Position numbers and translations under genes: made by a program | In this document: one piece after another, positions 37,153-46,882 of the stretch | How the letters are laid out: each line of letters begins with the position of its first letter | Position numbering within the stretch: position 1 is the stretch's first letter | DNA from: Modestobacter sp. Leaf380 | GTDB taxonomy: Bacteria > Actinomycetota > Actinomycetes > Mycobacteriales > Geodermatophilaceae | DNA: 64,000 nucleotides | Direction: 5' to 3' | NCBI RefSeq assembly: GCF_001424485.1 | Contig: NZ_LMQC01000012.1 | Location: 643,012-707,011 of the forward strand | Notes under the pieces: generated by a model | Databases searched by the model: none | What the model was told of the DNA's origin: nothing | What the model saw: the letters and a program-made list of their open reading frames with translations, nothing else

Positions 37153-38856
37153 TCAGTTGCCGATCGTGACGGTGGAGAAGTCCTCCGCCGAGAGCGGGCT
37201 GGGGACCAGCCCGTCGACGTCGGCGGCCACCACGAGGGCGTTCGGGGCGTGCGAGACCGGGACCGCCGGGAGGAAGTCCATGATCGCGGCGTTGGCCTCG
37301 GCGTAGAGCTCGCCGCGGGCGTCGATGTCGGGCTCGCTGTCACCGGCGGCGAGTGCCGAGAAGACCTCGGGGGCCTCCCAGCCGCCGAACTCCGCCTTCA
37401 TCCGCCCACCGCCGGCGTCGGCGAAGAACGTGCCGATGAAGTTGTAGGCGTCGTTGTAGTCACCGGTCCAGCCCAGCAGGTGGATGTCGGCCTGACCGGC
37501 CTGGACGGCGTCCAGGTAGTCCGGGTTCCACGGCAGCGAGACGGGCTCGATGGTGAACCCGGCGTCGGTCAGGTTCTGGCTGATGACCTCGAACATGGCG
37601 GCCGGGTCCGGCAGGTACGGCCGGCTGACGTCGGTCGGGTAGTAGAAGCGCAGCGTGGTGTTCAGCGCACCGGCCTCGGTGAGCAGCTGGCGGGCCCGGT
37701 CGGGGTCGTAGTCGTAGGTGGTGACGTCCTCGGACCACCCGTCGACGGCCGGCGGCACGAACTCGATGGCCTCCTCGGCGCCCTCGGGGAGCAGCGAGTT
37801 GACGATGGTCTCCCGGTCGATGGCGTGCGCGACGGCCTGCCGGACGCGGACGTCCTGCAGGGCCGGGTTGGCGCTGGTGCCCTCGACCCCGCCGCCGTTC
37901 ATGCCCAGGTACAGGATGTTGAACGGGTCGCGGGGCAGGACCTGGAAGCCGCCCTCCTCCAGCGTCTGGTAGTCCGCGGGGGCGACGAGGTCGTAGCCGT
38001 CGATGGAGCCGGCCTGCAGCTCCTGCCGGCGGGTGTTGCCGTCGGCGATCGAGCGGAAGACGATCTCGTCGACGCCGGGGGCGTCGCCCCAGTAGTCCTC
38101 GTTGGCCACGATGCGGACCTCGCCGTTGCCCTGGTCCCAGCTGTCGAAGCGGAAGGGCCCGGTGCCGGTCGGGTGCTCGATGGCGTACTCGGTGTAGGTC
38201 AGTGCGTCGCCGTTGCCGCCCAGCTCGTCGGCCTGGTACTGCTCCAGGGCCTCGGGGCTCTGCATGGCGAAGGACGGCAGCGCCAGGACCGCGGGGAACC
38301 GGCTGGTGACCTGGGTGGTGCTGACCTCGGCGGTGAACTCGTCGGTGGCCTCGCAGCCGGCGTACAGGCTGGGGACGTCGGGGGTGCTGGCGAAGCCGCC
38401 GAAGTTGTTCTGCCAGTACTCCGAGGCGGCGGGGCTGGCCGCCAGGCCCTCGAAGTTGTACCAGCGCTCGAAGTTGAAGCAGACGGCCTCGGCGTTGAAG
38501 GGCGTCCCGTCGTGGAACGTCACGTCGTCGCGGAGGTCGAAGGTGTAGGTCAGGCCGTCCTCGGACGCCTCGTAGCTCTCGGCGAGGGCCGGGGCCAGGT
38601 CGGCGGAGCCGGGCTCGTTGGTGAGCAGGCCCTCGTAGATCTGCCGGGTGACGCGGAAGGACTCGCCGTCGGTGGCGAACGCCGGGTCGAACATCGTCGG
38701 GTCGCCGGCGGCGCCGAAGACGAAGGTGCCGCCGGAGGACTCGCCGCCCTCGGCAGAACCGGAGTCGTCCCGGTCGCTGGAGGCACAAGCCGCCATGGTC
38801 AGGGCGGTGAGGGCGGCCGCGGAAGCGGCCAGCACACGGGTGGGGCGACGGTGCAT
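37153..38856 (-). CDS. oppA: Peptide-binding lipoprotein, OppA-like
   Basis: 567-residue extracellular solute-binding protein family 5 (SBP_bac_5), anchored by a lipobox LTMAAC (Cys24). Typical blocks are TFVFGAAGDPTMFDPAFATD at the mature N-terminus, LAPALAESYEASEDGLTYTFDLRDDVTFHDG and GTGPFRFDSWDQGNGEVRIVANEDYWG. Such proteins bind peptides of mixed sequence, or nickel/haem in some subgroups; with OppBCDF here a peptide role is most likely. Start ATG at 38856, with AGGT about 8 nt upstream. First gene of the opp operon. Confidence 0.92.
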   Translation of the reverse strand: MHRRPTRVLAASAAALTALTMAACASSDRDDSGSAEGGESSGGTFVFGAAGDPTMFDPAFATDGESFRVTRQIYEGLLTNEPGSADLAPALAESYEASEDGLTYTFDLRDDVTFHDGTPFNAEAVCFNFERWYNFEGLAASPAASEYWQNNFGGFASTPDVPSLYAGCEATDEFTAEVSTTQVTSRFPAVLALPSFAMQSPEALEQYQADELGGNGDALTYTEYAIEHPTGTGPFRFDSWDQGNGEVRIVANEDYWGDAPGVDEIVFRSIADGNTRRQELQAGSIDGYDLVAPADYQTLEEGGFQVLPRDPFNILYLGMNGGGVEGTSANPALQDVRVRQAVAHAIDRETIVNSLLPEGAEEAIEFVPPAVDGWSEDVTTYDYDPDRARQLLTEAGALNTTLRFYYPTDVSRPYLPDPAAMFEVISQNLTDAGFTIEPVSLPWNPDYLDAVQAGQADIHLLGWTGDYNDAYNFIGTFFADAGGGRMKAEFGGWEAPEVFSALAAGDSEPDIDARGELYAEANAAIMDFLPAVPVSHAPNALVVAADVDGLVPSPLSAEDFSTVTIGN

Positions 38857-39083
38857 CGCGGAAGACCTGCCTTCTCGGCCCGTTCGGGCCGGATGAGCTG
38901 GAGCCTGATCGGCCGGTGACAGGAAGGCGTCCCGGCGCGAGACGGGACGTTAAGCCCCGTCTGTGACGGGCGTGTGACCCGACGGGGTGATCGTCACCGG
39001 ATCGAGACCTCGGGCGTCCCTTTTCCGCGGCAATGACGTGGGTCACTCGCCACGGCGTCCGACGGCATCGGCAGGATGGGCCC

Positions 39084-40004
39084 ATGACCGCCGTCCTGGG
39101 ACTGGGCCTGGCCGCCGTCGGGCGCCCCGCGTACATCACCCTGGGCCGGGACGCCGACCTGCCCGGGGACCGCTCCCCCGACCTGCTGCGCGCCCGCGCG
39201 CACGAGCTGCTCGACGCCGCCGTCGACGACCTCGGCATCGGGTACCTGGACACCGCCCGCTCCTACGGCCGGGCGGAGGGGTTCCTGGGCGGCTGGCTCG
39301 CCGGCCGTCCCGACGACCCCTTCGTGGCCAGCAAGTGGGGCTACACCTACACCGCCGAGGACCCCACGGTCGACGCCGACGAGGTCAAGACCCACGACCT
39401 GCCCACCCTGGAGCGCCAGTGGGCCGAGACCCGGGCACTGCTCGGTGACCGCCTGCGACTCCACCAGGTGCACTCCCTCACCGTGGACAGCCCCCTGTGG
39501 GACGACGAGGCCCTGCTGCAGCGGCTCGCCGGGATCCGTGACGCCGGCACCGAGCTGGGGTTCTCGACGTCGGGCCCGCGCCAGGCCGACGCCGTCCGGC
39601 GTGGCACCGAGCTGCAGGTCGGGGGCGCCCGGCTGTTCGACACGGTGCAGAGCACCTGGAACCTGCTGGAGACCTCGGCCGGGCCCGCGCTGGCCGACGC
39701 GCACGCCGCGGGTCTGCGGGTGGTGGTCAAGGAGGGCGTGGCCAACGGGCGGCTCACCGACCGCGGGCTGCCCGCCGACTCCCCCGTCCGCACCGCCGCG
39801 GCGGCTGCCGGGGTCGCGCCGGACGCCGTCGCGCTGGCCGCGGTGCTGGCGCGCCCGTGGGTGGACGTCGTGCTCAGCGGGGCCGTGACGGTCGCCCAGC
39901 TGCGCTCCAACGCCGACGCCCGCGGGCTGGCCGTGGACCTGCCGGACCTCGCCGAGACCCCGGAGGCCTACTGGGCCACCCGCTCCGCCCTCGCCTGGCA
40001 GTGA
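39084..40004 (+). CDS. Aldo/keto reductase family protein
   Basis: 306-residue TIM-barrel oxidoreductase. GIGYLDTARSYGRAEGFLGGWLAGR contains the Asp and Tyr of the AKR active site, followed by ASKWGYTYT with the Lys, and HQVHSLTVDS with the His. Members reduce aldehydes or ketones with NADPH. Start ATG at 39084; CAGGAT lies 6 nt upstream, so the message may be leaderless. Faces recR with only 4 nt between the stop codons. Confidence 0.85.
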   Translation: MTAVLGLGLAAVGRPAYITLGRDADLPGDRSPDLLRARAHELLDAAVDDLGIGYLDTARSYGRAEGFLGGWLAGRPDDPFVASKWGYTYTAEDPTVDADEVKTHDLPTLERQWAETRALLGDRLRLHQVHSLTVDSPLWDDEALLQRLAGIRDAGTELGFSTSGPRQADAVRRGTELQVGGARLFDTVQSTWNLLETSAGPALADAHAAGLRVVVKEGVANGRLTDRGLPADSPVRTAAAAAGVAPDAVALAAVLARPWVDVVLSGAVTVAQLRSNADARGLAVDLPDLAETPEAYWATRSALAWQ

Positions 40005-40017
40005 CGCCTCAGGCGTC
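40003..40017. terminator. Small palindrome spanning two convergent stop codons
   Basis: GACGCC TCA GGCGTC includes parts of both the reductase and recR stop codons. Only a 6-bp stem; weak as a terminator. Confidence 0.3.
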
Positions 40018-40608
40018 GATGCGGCGGCGGCCCTCGAACGCGCGGCCGAGGGTGACCTCGTCGGCGTACTCGAGGTCACCGCCCACGGGCAGCCCGCTGG
40101 CCAGCCGGGAGACCGCCAGCCCCATCGGGCTGATCAGCCGGGCCAGGTAGGCCGCGGTGGCCTCGCCCTCGAGGTTGGGGTCGGTGGCGATGATCAGCTC
40201 GGTGACCGTGCCGTCCATCAGCCGGGTCATCAGCTCCTTGACCCGCAGGTCGTCGGGTCCGATGCCCTCGATCGGGCTGATCGCCCCGCCCAGCACGTGG
40301 TAGCGGCCGCGGAACTCACGGGTCCGCTCGATCGCCACGACGTCCTTGGGCTCCTCGACGACGCAGATGACGTCCAGCGAGCGCCGCGGGTCACGGCACA
40401 CCCGGCACTGCTCGTTCTCCGCCACGTTGAAGCAGGTCACGCAGAACCGGACCTCGGCCTGCACCCGCTGCAGCGAGGCCACCAGCCTGCCGACGTCGGT
40501 CGCGTCGGCGGCCAGCAGGTGGAAGGCGATCCGCTGCGCGCTCTTGGGCCCCACCCCGGGCAGCCGGCCGAGCTCGTCGATCAGGTCCTGGACGGCGCCT
40601 TCGTACAC
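40009..40608 (-). CDS. recR: Recombination mediator protein RecR
   Basis: 199-residue DNA-repair protein that with RecO loads RecA on gapped DNA. Order: HhH motif [19 protein letters not shown] (~14-32), zinc finger [17 protein letters not shown] (~56-73), Toprim domain starting [15 protein letters not shown], and the C-terminal ATP-like segment. GTG start at 40608 has AGGAG 6 nt upstream and gives the normal RecR length. It follows ybaB on the same strand, the conserved ybaB-recR pair. Confidence 0.97.
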   Translation of the reverse strand: MYEGAVQDLIDELGRLPGVGPKSAQRIAFHLLAADATDVGRLVASLQRVQAEVRFCVTCFNVAENEQCRVCRDPRRSLDVICVVEEPKDVVAIERTREFRGRYHVLGGAISPIEGIGPDDLRVKELMTRLMDGTVTELIIATDPNLEGEATAAYLARLISPMGLAVSRLASGLPVGGDLEYADEVTLGRAFEGRRRIDA

Positions 40609-40666
40609 GGGGGCTCCTGCTCTCGACGCTCGTCGGGTGGTGCTCGGTGGTGCTGGCGGGTGGGGC

Positions 40667-40999
40667 TCAGAAGCCGGGCAGGCCCATGCCGCCCATGCCG
40701 CCGGCCAGCGGGCCCATCGTGGTCTGGGTGAGTTCGCCCGCTGCCCGGTTGGCATCGCGCACGGCGGCCACCACCAGGTCCTGGAGGGTCTCGACGTCGT
40801 CGGGGTCGACGGCGTCCTTCGCGATCGTGATCGCGGTCAGCTCACCGCTGCCGGTCATCGTCGCGGTGACCATGCCGCCACCGGCGGTGCCGGTGACCTC
40901 GGCCTGGGCCAGCTCCTCCTGCGCGGCGGCGAGCTGCTGCTGCATCTTCTGCGCCTGCTTCATGAGCTGCTGCATGTCGGGCTGTCCACCGGGTCGCAT
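40667..40999 (-). CDS. YbaB/EbfC family nucleoid-associated protein
   Basis: 110-residue DNA-binding dimer protein: a long helix with [24 protein letters not shown], a central beta sheet and a Gly/Met-rich tail ([11 protein letters not shown]). It coats DNA with little sequence preference and is normally encoded between dnaX and recR. Here recR follows directly but dnaX is 3.3 kb upstream. TACGCT lies 7 nt before the ATG, with no ribosome binding site: a probable leaderless start. Confidence 0.93.
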   Translation of the reverse strand: MRPGGQPDMQQLMKQAQKMQQQLAAAQEELAQAEVTGTAGGGMVTATMTGSGELTAITIAKDAVDPDDVETLQDLVVAAVRDANRAAGELTQTTMGPLAGGMGGMGLPGF

Positions 41000-41051
41000 G
41001 CCCCCGAGCGTATGCGCTGGCCGTCGGGTCGGCCGTGGCACGCTGCTGTCC

Positions 41052-41909
41052 GTGCGACGAGCGACGGTCCTGCTGGCGGCGTCCGTGCTGGTCCTGGCCG
41101 GGTGTGGCGGTGGTCCGGGCCCGGCGTCGTCGTCGGCGTCGTCCCCGTCGGCATCCGCCCGATCCAGCGAGAGCGGCCCCCCGGTGACGACAGCCCCGCC
41201 CACCACCACTCCGCCCACCACCACCCCGCCACCGACCGCCGAGCCCCCGGCGCCCGCCACCACGGCGCCGGTGGTGGTCATCGACCCCGGGCACAACGGG
41301 GGCAACGCGGCCGCACCGGCGGTCGTCGACGCCCCGGTCCCGGACGGGACCGGGGGCACCAAGCCGTGCAACACCACCGGCACCTCGACCGACGCCGGGT
41401 ACGCCGAGCACTCCTTCACCTGGGACACCTCGCTGCGGCTGCGCGACCTGCTCACCGCCGCCGGCGTCCAGGTGGTGCTGACCCGCCCCGACGACACCGG
41501 CGTCGGCCCGTGCGTCGACGTCCGGGGGCAGCTGGGCGCGCAGGTGGGCGCGGCGGCGTTCGTCGGGGTCCACGGGGACGGCGCGGCCCCCGGCTCCCGC
41601 GGGTTCCACGTCATCACCTCCTCCCGGGACCCGGGCGGCGCCGAGGTGGCCGCCTCGACGCAGGCGCTCGCGGTCGCCCTGCGGGACGCCCTCACCGCGG
41701 TCGAGCCGGTCAGCGACTACCTGGGCACCGACGGCCTGGACAGCCGCCCGGACCTGGCCGGGCTGAACCTGAACACCGTCCCGGCGGTCTACGTGGAGTG
41801 CGGCAACATGCGCAACGCGGCGGACGCGGCGCTGATGAGCTCCCCCGAGGGCCGGCAGGCACTGGCCCAGCAGCTGGCGACGGGGGTGCTGGCCTTCCTG
41901 GACCGGTGA
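41052..41909 (+). CDS. N-acetylmuramoyl-L-alanine amidase (Amidase_3) lipoprotein
   Basis: 285-residue zinc amidase predicted to cut peptide stems from peptidoglycan. Lipoprotein signal with lipobox LVLAGC (Cys18), then a Ser/Pro/Thr linker (~20-72) and an Amidase_3 domain with zinc ligands His81 (DPGHNGG), Glu119 and His174 (GVHGDGA), and the catalytic Glu in VYVECGNM near residue 248. Resembles the mycobacterial Rv3717/CwlM-type fold. GTG start at 41052. Divergent from ybaB with 52 bp between starts. Confidence 0.88.
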   Translation: MRRATVLLAASVLVLAGCGGGPGPASSSASSPSASARSSESGPPVTTAPPTTTPPTTTPPPTAEPPAPATTAPVVVIDPGHNGGNAAAPAVVDAPVPDGTGGTKPCNTTGTSTDAGYAEHSFTWDTSLRLRDLLTAAGVQVVLTRPDDTGVGPCVDVRGQLGAQVGAAAFVGVHGDGAAPGSRGFHVITSSRDPGGAEVAASTQALAVALRDALTAVEPVSDYLGTDGLDSRPDLAGLNLNTVPAVYVECGNMRNAADAALMSSPEGRQALAQQLATGVLAFLDR

Positions 41910-41925
41910 CTGGACCGGTGGGTCG

Positions 41926-42588
41926 TCAGCGTCCGCGCGCGGGCGCCACGATGCAGGCCAGGTCGTCCTCCGACGCCGGCACGGGAGCCAGCGGGGAGGG
42001 CCCGTCCCGGCGCACGGCCAGGCCGTCGAGCACCAGGGTCACGTAGCGCTCGCGCAGCTGGCTGCGGTCGGTGCCGCCGACCCGGCTGATCATCGCGACG
42101 GCGATGCCGATGTCGAGCTCGGTGACGTCGCCCCGCAGCACCCCGGCGCGCTGGGCGTGCCGGACGAGCGCCGCGACCGCCGGCCGGAGCCGTTCGCGGC
42201 CCGTGGCGACCCGCTCGTGCCCGTGCCCGGCCAGGGCCAGCACCTGGGCCAGCCCGCGGTCGGCGGCCTGCGCCTCGACGCCCCAGCTCAGGAACTCGCG
42301 CAGCCCGCGCCAGGGGTCCGGGTCGGCGGCGGCCTGCTCGGCCCGCGCGACGACGGCGTCGACCTCCTGCTCGAAGAGGGCCTCGACCAGGTCCGCGCGT
42401 TCGGGGAAGCGGCGGTAGACGGTGCCGACGCCGACCCCGGCGACGCGGGCGATCTCGTCGAACCCGGCGTCCAGGCCCTGGGCGGCGTACACCTCGCGCG
42501 CGGCGTCCAGGATCAGGGCCCGGTTGCGCTCGGCGTCCTTGCGCAGCGGCCGGACGGCGGTGTCCGCGGCTGACGTGACGGAGGACAT
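41926..42588 (-). CDS. TetR-family transcriptional regulator
   Basis: 220-residue repressor with an N-terminal TetR HTH (NRALILDAAREVYAAQGLDAGFDEIARVAGVGVGTVYRRF, ~residues 22-61) and a helical C-terminal ligand domain. It is divergent from an MFS exporter 96 bp away with palindromes between them, so it most likely controls that exporter and itself. TACGAT ends 6 nt before the ATG, indicating a leaderless transcript. Confidence 0.9.
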   Translation of the reverse strand: MSSVTSAADTAVRPLRKDAERNRALILDAAREVYAAQGLDAGFDEIARVAGVGVGTVYRRFPERADLVEALFEQEVDAVVARAEQAAADPDPWRGLREFLSWGVEAQAADRGLAQVLALAGHGHERVATGRERLRPAVAALVRHAQRAGVLRGDVTELDIGIAVAMISRVGGTDRSQLRERYVTLVLDGLAVRRDGPSPLAPVPASEDDLACIVAPARGR

Positions 42589-42600
42589 GACGCCATCGTA

Positions 42601-42675
42601 ACCGAAGCGGAACAAGTCCTCCGGTTCTGTTGCTAGCCTCTCGGAAGAACCGGAAAGACCGTTCCACTTCGTACC
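42601..42675. promoter_or_regulatory. Nested inverted repeats in the TetR/MFS divergent promoter
   Basis: Outer pair: CGAAGCGGAAC (42603-42613) with GTTCCACTTCG (42661-42671), one mismatch. Inner pair: CCGGTTCT (42621-42628) with AGAACCGG (42646-42653), perfect. A possible -10 TAGCCT lies at 42634-42639. Likely operators for the TetR protein. Confidence 0.5.
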
Positions 42676-42684
42676 GGAGGACGC

Positions 42685-44205
42685 ATGACCAGCACGACCG
42701 AGACCGGCCCGGGTGCCACCCCGAGCACCGGCACGGCCTCCGACGCCCCCCACGACGCGAGCGACCGCCGCCGTTGGCTGGTGCTGGGCGTCGTCGCCCT
42801 GGCCCAGCTGATGGTCGTCCTGGACGCCACGATCGTGAACATCGCGCTGCCCACCGCGCAGGCCGACCTGGGCTTCGGCAACGACAGCCGGCAGTGGATC
42901 GTCACCGCCTACGCCCTGGCCTTCGGCTCCCTGCTGCTGGTCGGCGGCCGCCTGGCCGACCTCGTCGGCCGCAAGCCCGTCTTCCTCGTCGGCCTCGTCG
43001 GCTTCGCGCTGGCCTCCGCCGTCGGCGGTGCCGCCGACGGCTTCGGCGTGCTGGTGGCCGCCCGCGGCGCCCAGGGCGTCTTCGGTGCCCTGCTGGCGCC
43101 GGCCGCCCTGTCGCTGCTGACCGTCACCTTCACCGACGGCAGGGAGCGCGGCCGGGCCTTCGCCGTCTTCGGCGCCATCTCCGGCGCCGGCGGCGCCATC
43201 GGCCTGATCCTGGGCGGCGCGCTCACCGAGTACCTGTCCTGGCGCTGGTGCCTCTACGTGAACATCCCGATCGCGGTCGCCGCCGTCGTCGGTGCGCTGG
43301 TCTTCCTGCCCCGTCGCGCCTCCCGCTCCGCCGACGCCCCCGGCCTGGACGTGCCCGGTGCCCTGCTCAGCGTCGCCGGCCTCGTCTCGCTCGTCTACGG
43401 CCTGGCCAGTGCCGAGACCGACGGCTGGACGGCGACGTCCACGCTGGGCTTCATCGCCGCGGGCGTCGTCCTGCTGGTCGCCTTCGTCGTCGTCGAGACC
43501 CGGGTGGCGCACCCGCTGCTGCCCATGAGGGTGGTCACCGACCGGGCCCGCGGTGGCGCGTTCGTCGCGGTCGGCGTGGTCGGTGCCGGCATGTTCGGCG
43601 TCTTCCTCTTCCTGACCTACTTCCTGACGACGGTGCTGGGCTACGAGCCGCTGCCCACCGGCGTCGCGTTCCTGCCGATGATCGTCGCGCTGACCATCGC
43701 CGCGCAGACCTCCCCGGCGCTGGTCGCCCGGGTCGGGGTCAAGGTGCCGGTGGCGCTGGGCTTCGTCGTCGGCGCGCTGGGCATGCTGGTCTTCACCACC
43801 CTGGACGTCGACAGCGGCTACTGGACCCACGTCTTCCCGGGCCTGGTCGTCGTCGGCCTGGGCATCGGCCTGGTCATCGCACCGGCCTTCGCCGCCGCCA
43901 CCCTCGGCGTCCGCGCCGACGACGCCGGCGTGGCCTCGGCCGCGGTGAACACCTTCCAGCAGATCGGTGGCTCCATCGCCACCGCGGTGCTCTCCGCGCT
44001 GGCCGCGGCTGCCGCCACCGACGCACTCGTCGGCGTGGACCCCAGCGACCCGGCCGCGATGCTGCAGGCCTCGGTCTCCAGCTACACGACCGTGTTCGCC
44101 TGGTCGGCCGGCATCTTCGCCGTCGGCGCGGTCGTCTGCGGTCTGCTGCTCCCCCACGGCGCCGTCGAGCACGACCCCGACGCAGCACCCGTGATGGCGC
44201 ACTGA
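42685..44205 (+). CDS. MFS drug exporter, DHA2 (EmrB/QacA) type
   Basis: 506-residue proton-coupled exporter with 14 predicted helices. Motif A appears as GGRLADLVGRKPVFL (~90) and motif C-like glycine-rich helix as GAISGAGGAIGLILGGALTEYLSWRWCLYVNIP (~165-195), both typical of DHA2 transporters; the first helix has the family motif VVLDATIVNIALP. Substrate unknown. GGAGG 4 nt before the ATG. Confidence 0.93.
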   Translation: MTSTTETGPGATPSTGTASDAPHDASDRRRWLVLGVVALAQLMVVLDATIVNIALPTAQADLGFGNDSRQWIVTAYALAFGSLLLVGGRLADLVGRKPVFLVGLVGFALASAVGGAADGFGVLVAARGAQGVFGALLAPAALSLLTVTFTDGRERGRAFAVFGAISGAGGAIGLILGGALTEYLSWRWCLYVNIPIAVAAVVGALVFLPRRASRSADAPGLDVPGALLSVAGLVSLVYGLASAETDGWTATSTLGFIAAGVVLLVAFVVVETRVAHPLLPMRVVTDRARGGAFVAVGVVGAGMFGVFLFLTYFLTTVLGYEPLPTGVAFLPMIVALTIAAQTSPALVARVGVKVPVALGFVVGALGMLVFTTLDVDSGYWTHVFPGLVVVGLGIGLVIAPAFAAATLGVRADDAGVASAAVNTFQQIGGSIATAVLSALAAAAATDALVGVDPSDPAAMLQASVSSYTTVFAWSAGIFAVGAVVCGLLLPHGAVEHDPDAAPVMAH

Positions 44206-44231
44206 GGGAGGCCCCTCGTCGAGGGGTCGGT

Positions 44232-44267
44232 GACGGGGGCGTCCACCTGCGGGTGGGCGCCCCCGTC
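44232..44267. terminator. Strong bidirectional terminator
   Basis: A 16-bp stem (44232-44247 with 44252-44267, one G-T pair) with a 4-nt loop, preceded by a smaller palindrome at about 44208-44225, separates the convergent MFS and dnaX genes. Confidence 0.75.
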
Positions 44268-44332
44268 GGCGTCCCGGGCAGGGCGCCCAGGGCACCCGGG
44301 GCAGGACACTCGGGGCAGGACGACGCCCGGGC

Positions 44333-46837
44333 TCAGCTGTCGATCGGGTGGGCGCCCAGCTGGGCCTTGAGCAGGGCCAGCGCGGCCTGCTCGGGGTCGA
44401 CCGGGGGCGGGGCGTCCGGGCCGGTGACGTCGGCGGCCCGCTCGGCCATCAGCTCGTCGGCCTCGGCGGACTCGGCCGCACGGGCCGCGGCCCGGGCCTG
44501 CTCCGGGGGCACGGGCGGGGCGTCGGCCGCGGGCTGACCCGGGGTGTCCACCAGGGTGGCCACCCGCCAGCGCACGCCCAGCAGCTGGTTGAGCGACTCG
44601 CGGATGACGTCCTTGTTGAGGTCGTCGCCCAGCCGCCGGGACAGCGCCGGTGAGGTGGTGGACAGGGTCAGCACCCCGTTGGCCAGGTCGTGCACGGTCG
44701 CGCTCTGCAGCAGGGCCGCGGTGGTCCGCTTGTGCCCCTTGACCACGCTGAGCAGCTCCGGCCAGATCCGCCGGACGTCGGCCGTGGTCAGCTCGCCGTC
44801 GTCGGACTGCTCCTCGGGCGGGTTGGCCGACACCAGCGGCATCGGCTCACCACCGCGCGGGGCCGGGGAGGACTCGGCAGCGGCCCGCGGCTCGGGGCGA
44901 TCGGCCGCCGGTGCCCCGGTCGGGGTCGCGGACGCGGCGGGCGCGGCGGGCACGGACGGCGCCGCCGGCGCGGCCGTGGGCCGGGACGGCTGCGGCCAGT
45001 CCTCGTCGTCGGTCGGCTCGGGGGGCAGCGGGATGTCCGGTTCGCCGGACGACGCCTGCGGGCGCGACCGCTCGGCGGCCGGGGAGGGGGGCGACGCCGC
45101 AGCCGGGCGTGCGGGCGCCGCACCCGGGGTGGCCGTGGCGGGCCAGCCGTCGACCTCGGCCGCCGGGGCGGCGGGAGCAGCCGGGGCGGACGTCGACCGG
45201 GCGGGCGCACTGCCCGGGGCGGTCGTGACGGGCCAGCCGTCCACCTCCTCCGCCGGGGGCGCCGGGACCGCCGGAGCCGACGCGGCTGCCGCCGGTCGGG
45301 CGGCGGGCGACGGCTCGGGCGTGCGCTCGGAGGAGGGCTCGGGCGCGGGCTCGGCCGGTCGGGCCACAGCCTCCCCCTGCGTGCGAGCCGCGGACGGGGC
45401 CGGCTCGGCCCGGCGCGGCGTCGCGGCGGCCGGGACGGGCGGGTCGTGAGGGGGCGCGGCCTGGGTCGACGCGGCCTGGGTCGGCGCAGCCTCCTCGGCC
45501 CGCGCGACCGGGCGGGCCGCCGGCTCCTCCCGGGCCTGGGACGGGCGCACGTACGTGGGCCGCCGGGCCTCCTCGGCAGCAGCATCCCGGGGCGCCTCCA
45601 CCGGTCGCGGCGACTCGACCGGCCGCTGGGGGGCGGGCGCCGCCTCGGCCGCCGGGCGCCCGGCGTGCTCCCCGGCGATGGACATCCGCCGCTCGAGACG
45701 CTCGAGTCGCTGCAGGGTGGCCACCGCGGAGCCGTCCACGCCGGGCAGCAGCATCCGCGCGCAGACCAGCTCCAGCAGCAGCCGGGGCGCGGTCGTGCCC
45801 CGCATCTCGGTCAGGCCCTCGTGCACGGTGTCGGCCAGCCGGGACAGCGTCGCGGCACCCATGGACGTGGCCTGCCGGCTCATCAGGTCCAGCCGGTCCG
45901 GCGGGCAGTCCAGCAGCCCGTTGCCACCGGCCTCGGGCACGGCCTCCAGCACGATGAGGTCGCGGAGGCGGTCCAGCAGGTCGGTGGCGAACCGGCGCGG
46001 GTCGTGACCGGCCTCGACCACCCGGTCGACGGCCTGGAAGACCCCGGGGGCGTCGTGCGCGGCCAGGGCGTCGACGGTCTCGTCGAGCAGGGCGTCGTCG
46101 GTGACCCCGAGCAGGCCCACCGCCGTGCGGTACGTGACGCCCTCGGGCCCGGCACCGGCCAGCAGCTGGTCCAGGATCGACAGCGAGTCGCGCACCGAGC
46201 CACCGCCGGCCCGCACCACCAGCGGGAACACGGTCGCCTCGACCGTGACGCCCTCCCGCTCGCAGGTGGACTCCAGCAGCTTGCGCAGCGTGGTCGGCGG
46301 CACGAGCCGGAACGGGTAGTGGTGCGTGCGCGACCGGATGGTCGGCAGCACCTTCTCCGGCTCCGTCGTCGCGAAGACGAAGACCAGGAACTCCGGCGGC
46401 TCCTCGACGACCTTGAGCAGTGCGTTGAAGCCCGCCGTCGTGACCATGTGGGCCTCGTCGACGATGTAGACCTTGTAGCGACTGTGCACGGGGGCGAAGA
46501 ACGCCCGTTCCCGCAGGTCACGGGCGTCGTCCACACCCCCGTGGCTGGCCGCGTCGATCTCGATCACGTCGATCGACCCGGGGCCGTCCGGCGCCAGCGC
46601 CACGCAGGAGACGCAGACCCCGCACGGCGTCGCCGTCGGACCCTGCTCGCAGTTCAGCGAGCGGGCCAGGATCCGCGCGGAGGAGGTCTTCCCGCAGCCC
46701 CGGGGACCGCTGAAGAGGTAGGCGTGGTTGATCCGCCCGCCCTCGACCGCGTTCACCAGTGGGGTGGTGACGTGCTCCTGGCCGACCACCTCGGCGAAGG
46801 TCGCCGGACGGTACTTGCGGTAGAGCGCCAGAGCCAC
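44333..46837 (-). CDS. dnaX: DNA polymerase III subunit gamma/tau
   Basis: 834-residue clamp-loader ATPase. Walker A GPRGCGKTS (~45-53), zinc module CEQGPTATPCGVCVSC (~64-79), Walker B/DEAH VDEAHMVT (~121), sensor TTEPEKVLPTIRSR, then domain III (~240-370). A Pro/Ala/Glu-rich linker of about 280 residues (~390-670) leads to a C-terminal tau-like domain. No frameshift signal for a short gamma form is evident. GTG start; TAGCCT 6 nt upstream suggests a leaderless message. Confidence 0.96.
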   Translation of the reverse strand: MALALYRKYRPATFAEVVGQEHVTTPLVNAVEGGRINHAYLFSGPRGCGKTSSARILARSLNCEQGPTATPCGVCVSCVALAPDGPGSIDVIEIDAASHGGVDDARDLRERAFFAPVHSRYKVYIVDEAHMVTTAGFNALLKVVEEPPEFLVFVFATTEPEKVLPTIRSRTHHYPFRLVPPTTLRKLLESTCEREGVTVEATVFPLVVRAGGGSVRDSLSILDQLLAGAGPEGVTYRTAVGLLGVTDDALLDETVDALAAHDAPGVFQAVDRVVEAGHDPRRFATDLLDRLRDLIVLEAVPEAGGNGLLDCPPDRLDLMSRQATSMGAATLSRLADTVHEGLTEMRGTTAPRLLLELVCARMLLPGVDGSAVATLQRLERLERRMSIAGEHAGRPAAEAAPAPQRPVESPRPVEAPRDAAAEEARRPTYVRPSQAREEPAARPVARAEEAAPTQAASTQAAPPHDPPVPAAATPRRAEPAPSAARTQGEAVARPAEPAPEPSSERTPEPSPAARPAAAASAPAVPAPPAEEVDGWPVTTAPGSAPARSTSAPAAPAAPAAEVDGWPATATPGAAPARPAAASPPSPAAERSRPQASSGEPDIPLPPEPTDDEDWPQPSRPTAAPAAPSVPAAPAASATPTGAPAADRPEPRAAAESSPAPRGGEPMPLVSANPPEEQSDDGELTTADVRRIWPELLSVVKGHKRTTAALLQSATVHDLANGVLTLSTTSPALSRRLGDDLNKDVIRESLNQLLGVRWRVATLVDTPGQPAADAPPVPPEQARAAARAAESAEADELMAERAADVTGPDAPPPVDPEQAALALLKAQLGAHPIDS

Positions 46838-46843
46838 GCCCTG

Positions 46844-46849
46844 AGGCTA
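46844..46849 (-). promoter_or_regulatory. -10 box (TAGCCT) of dnaX
   Basis: On the minus strand TAGCCT is followed by six bases and the GTG of dnaX, without a ribosome binding site. Confidence 0.5.
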
Positions 46850-46882
46850 CGGGTCGCCCCCGACACTCCTGCCGGGTGAGCG

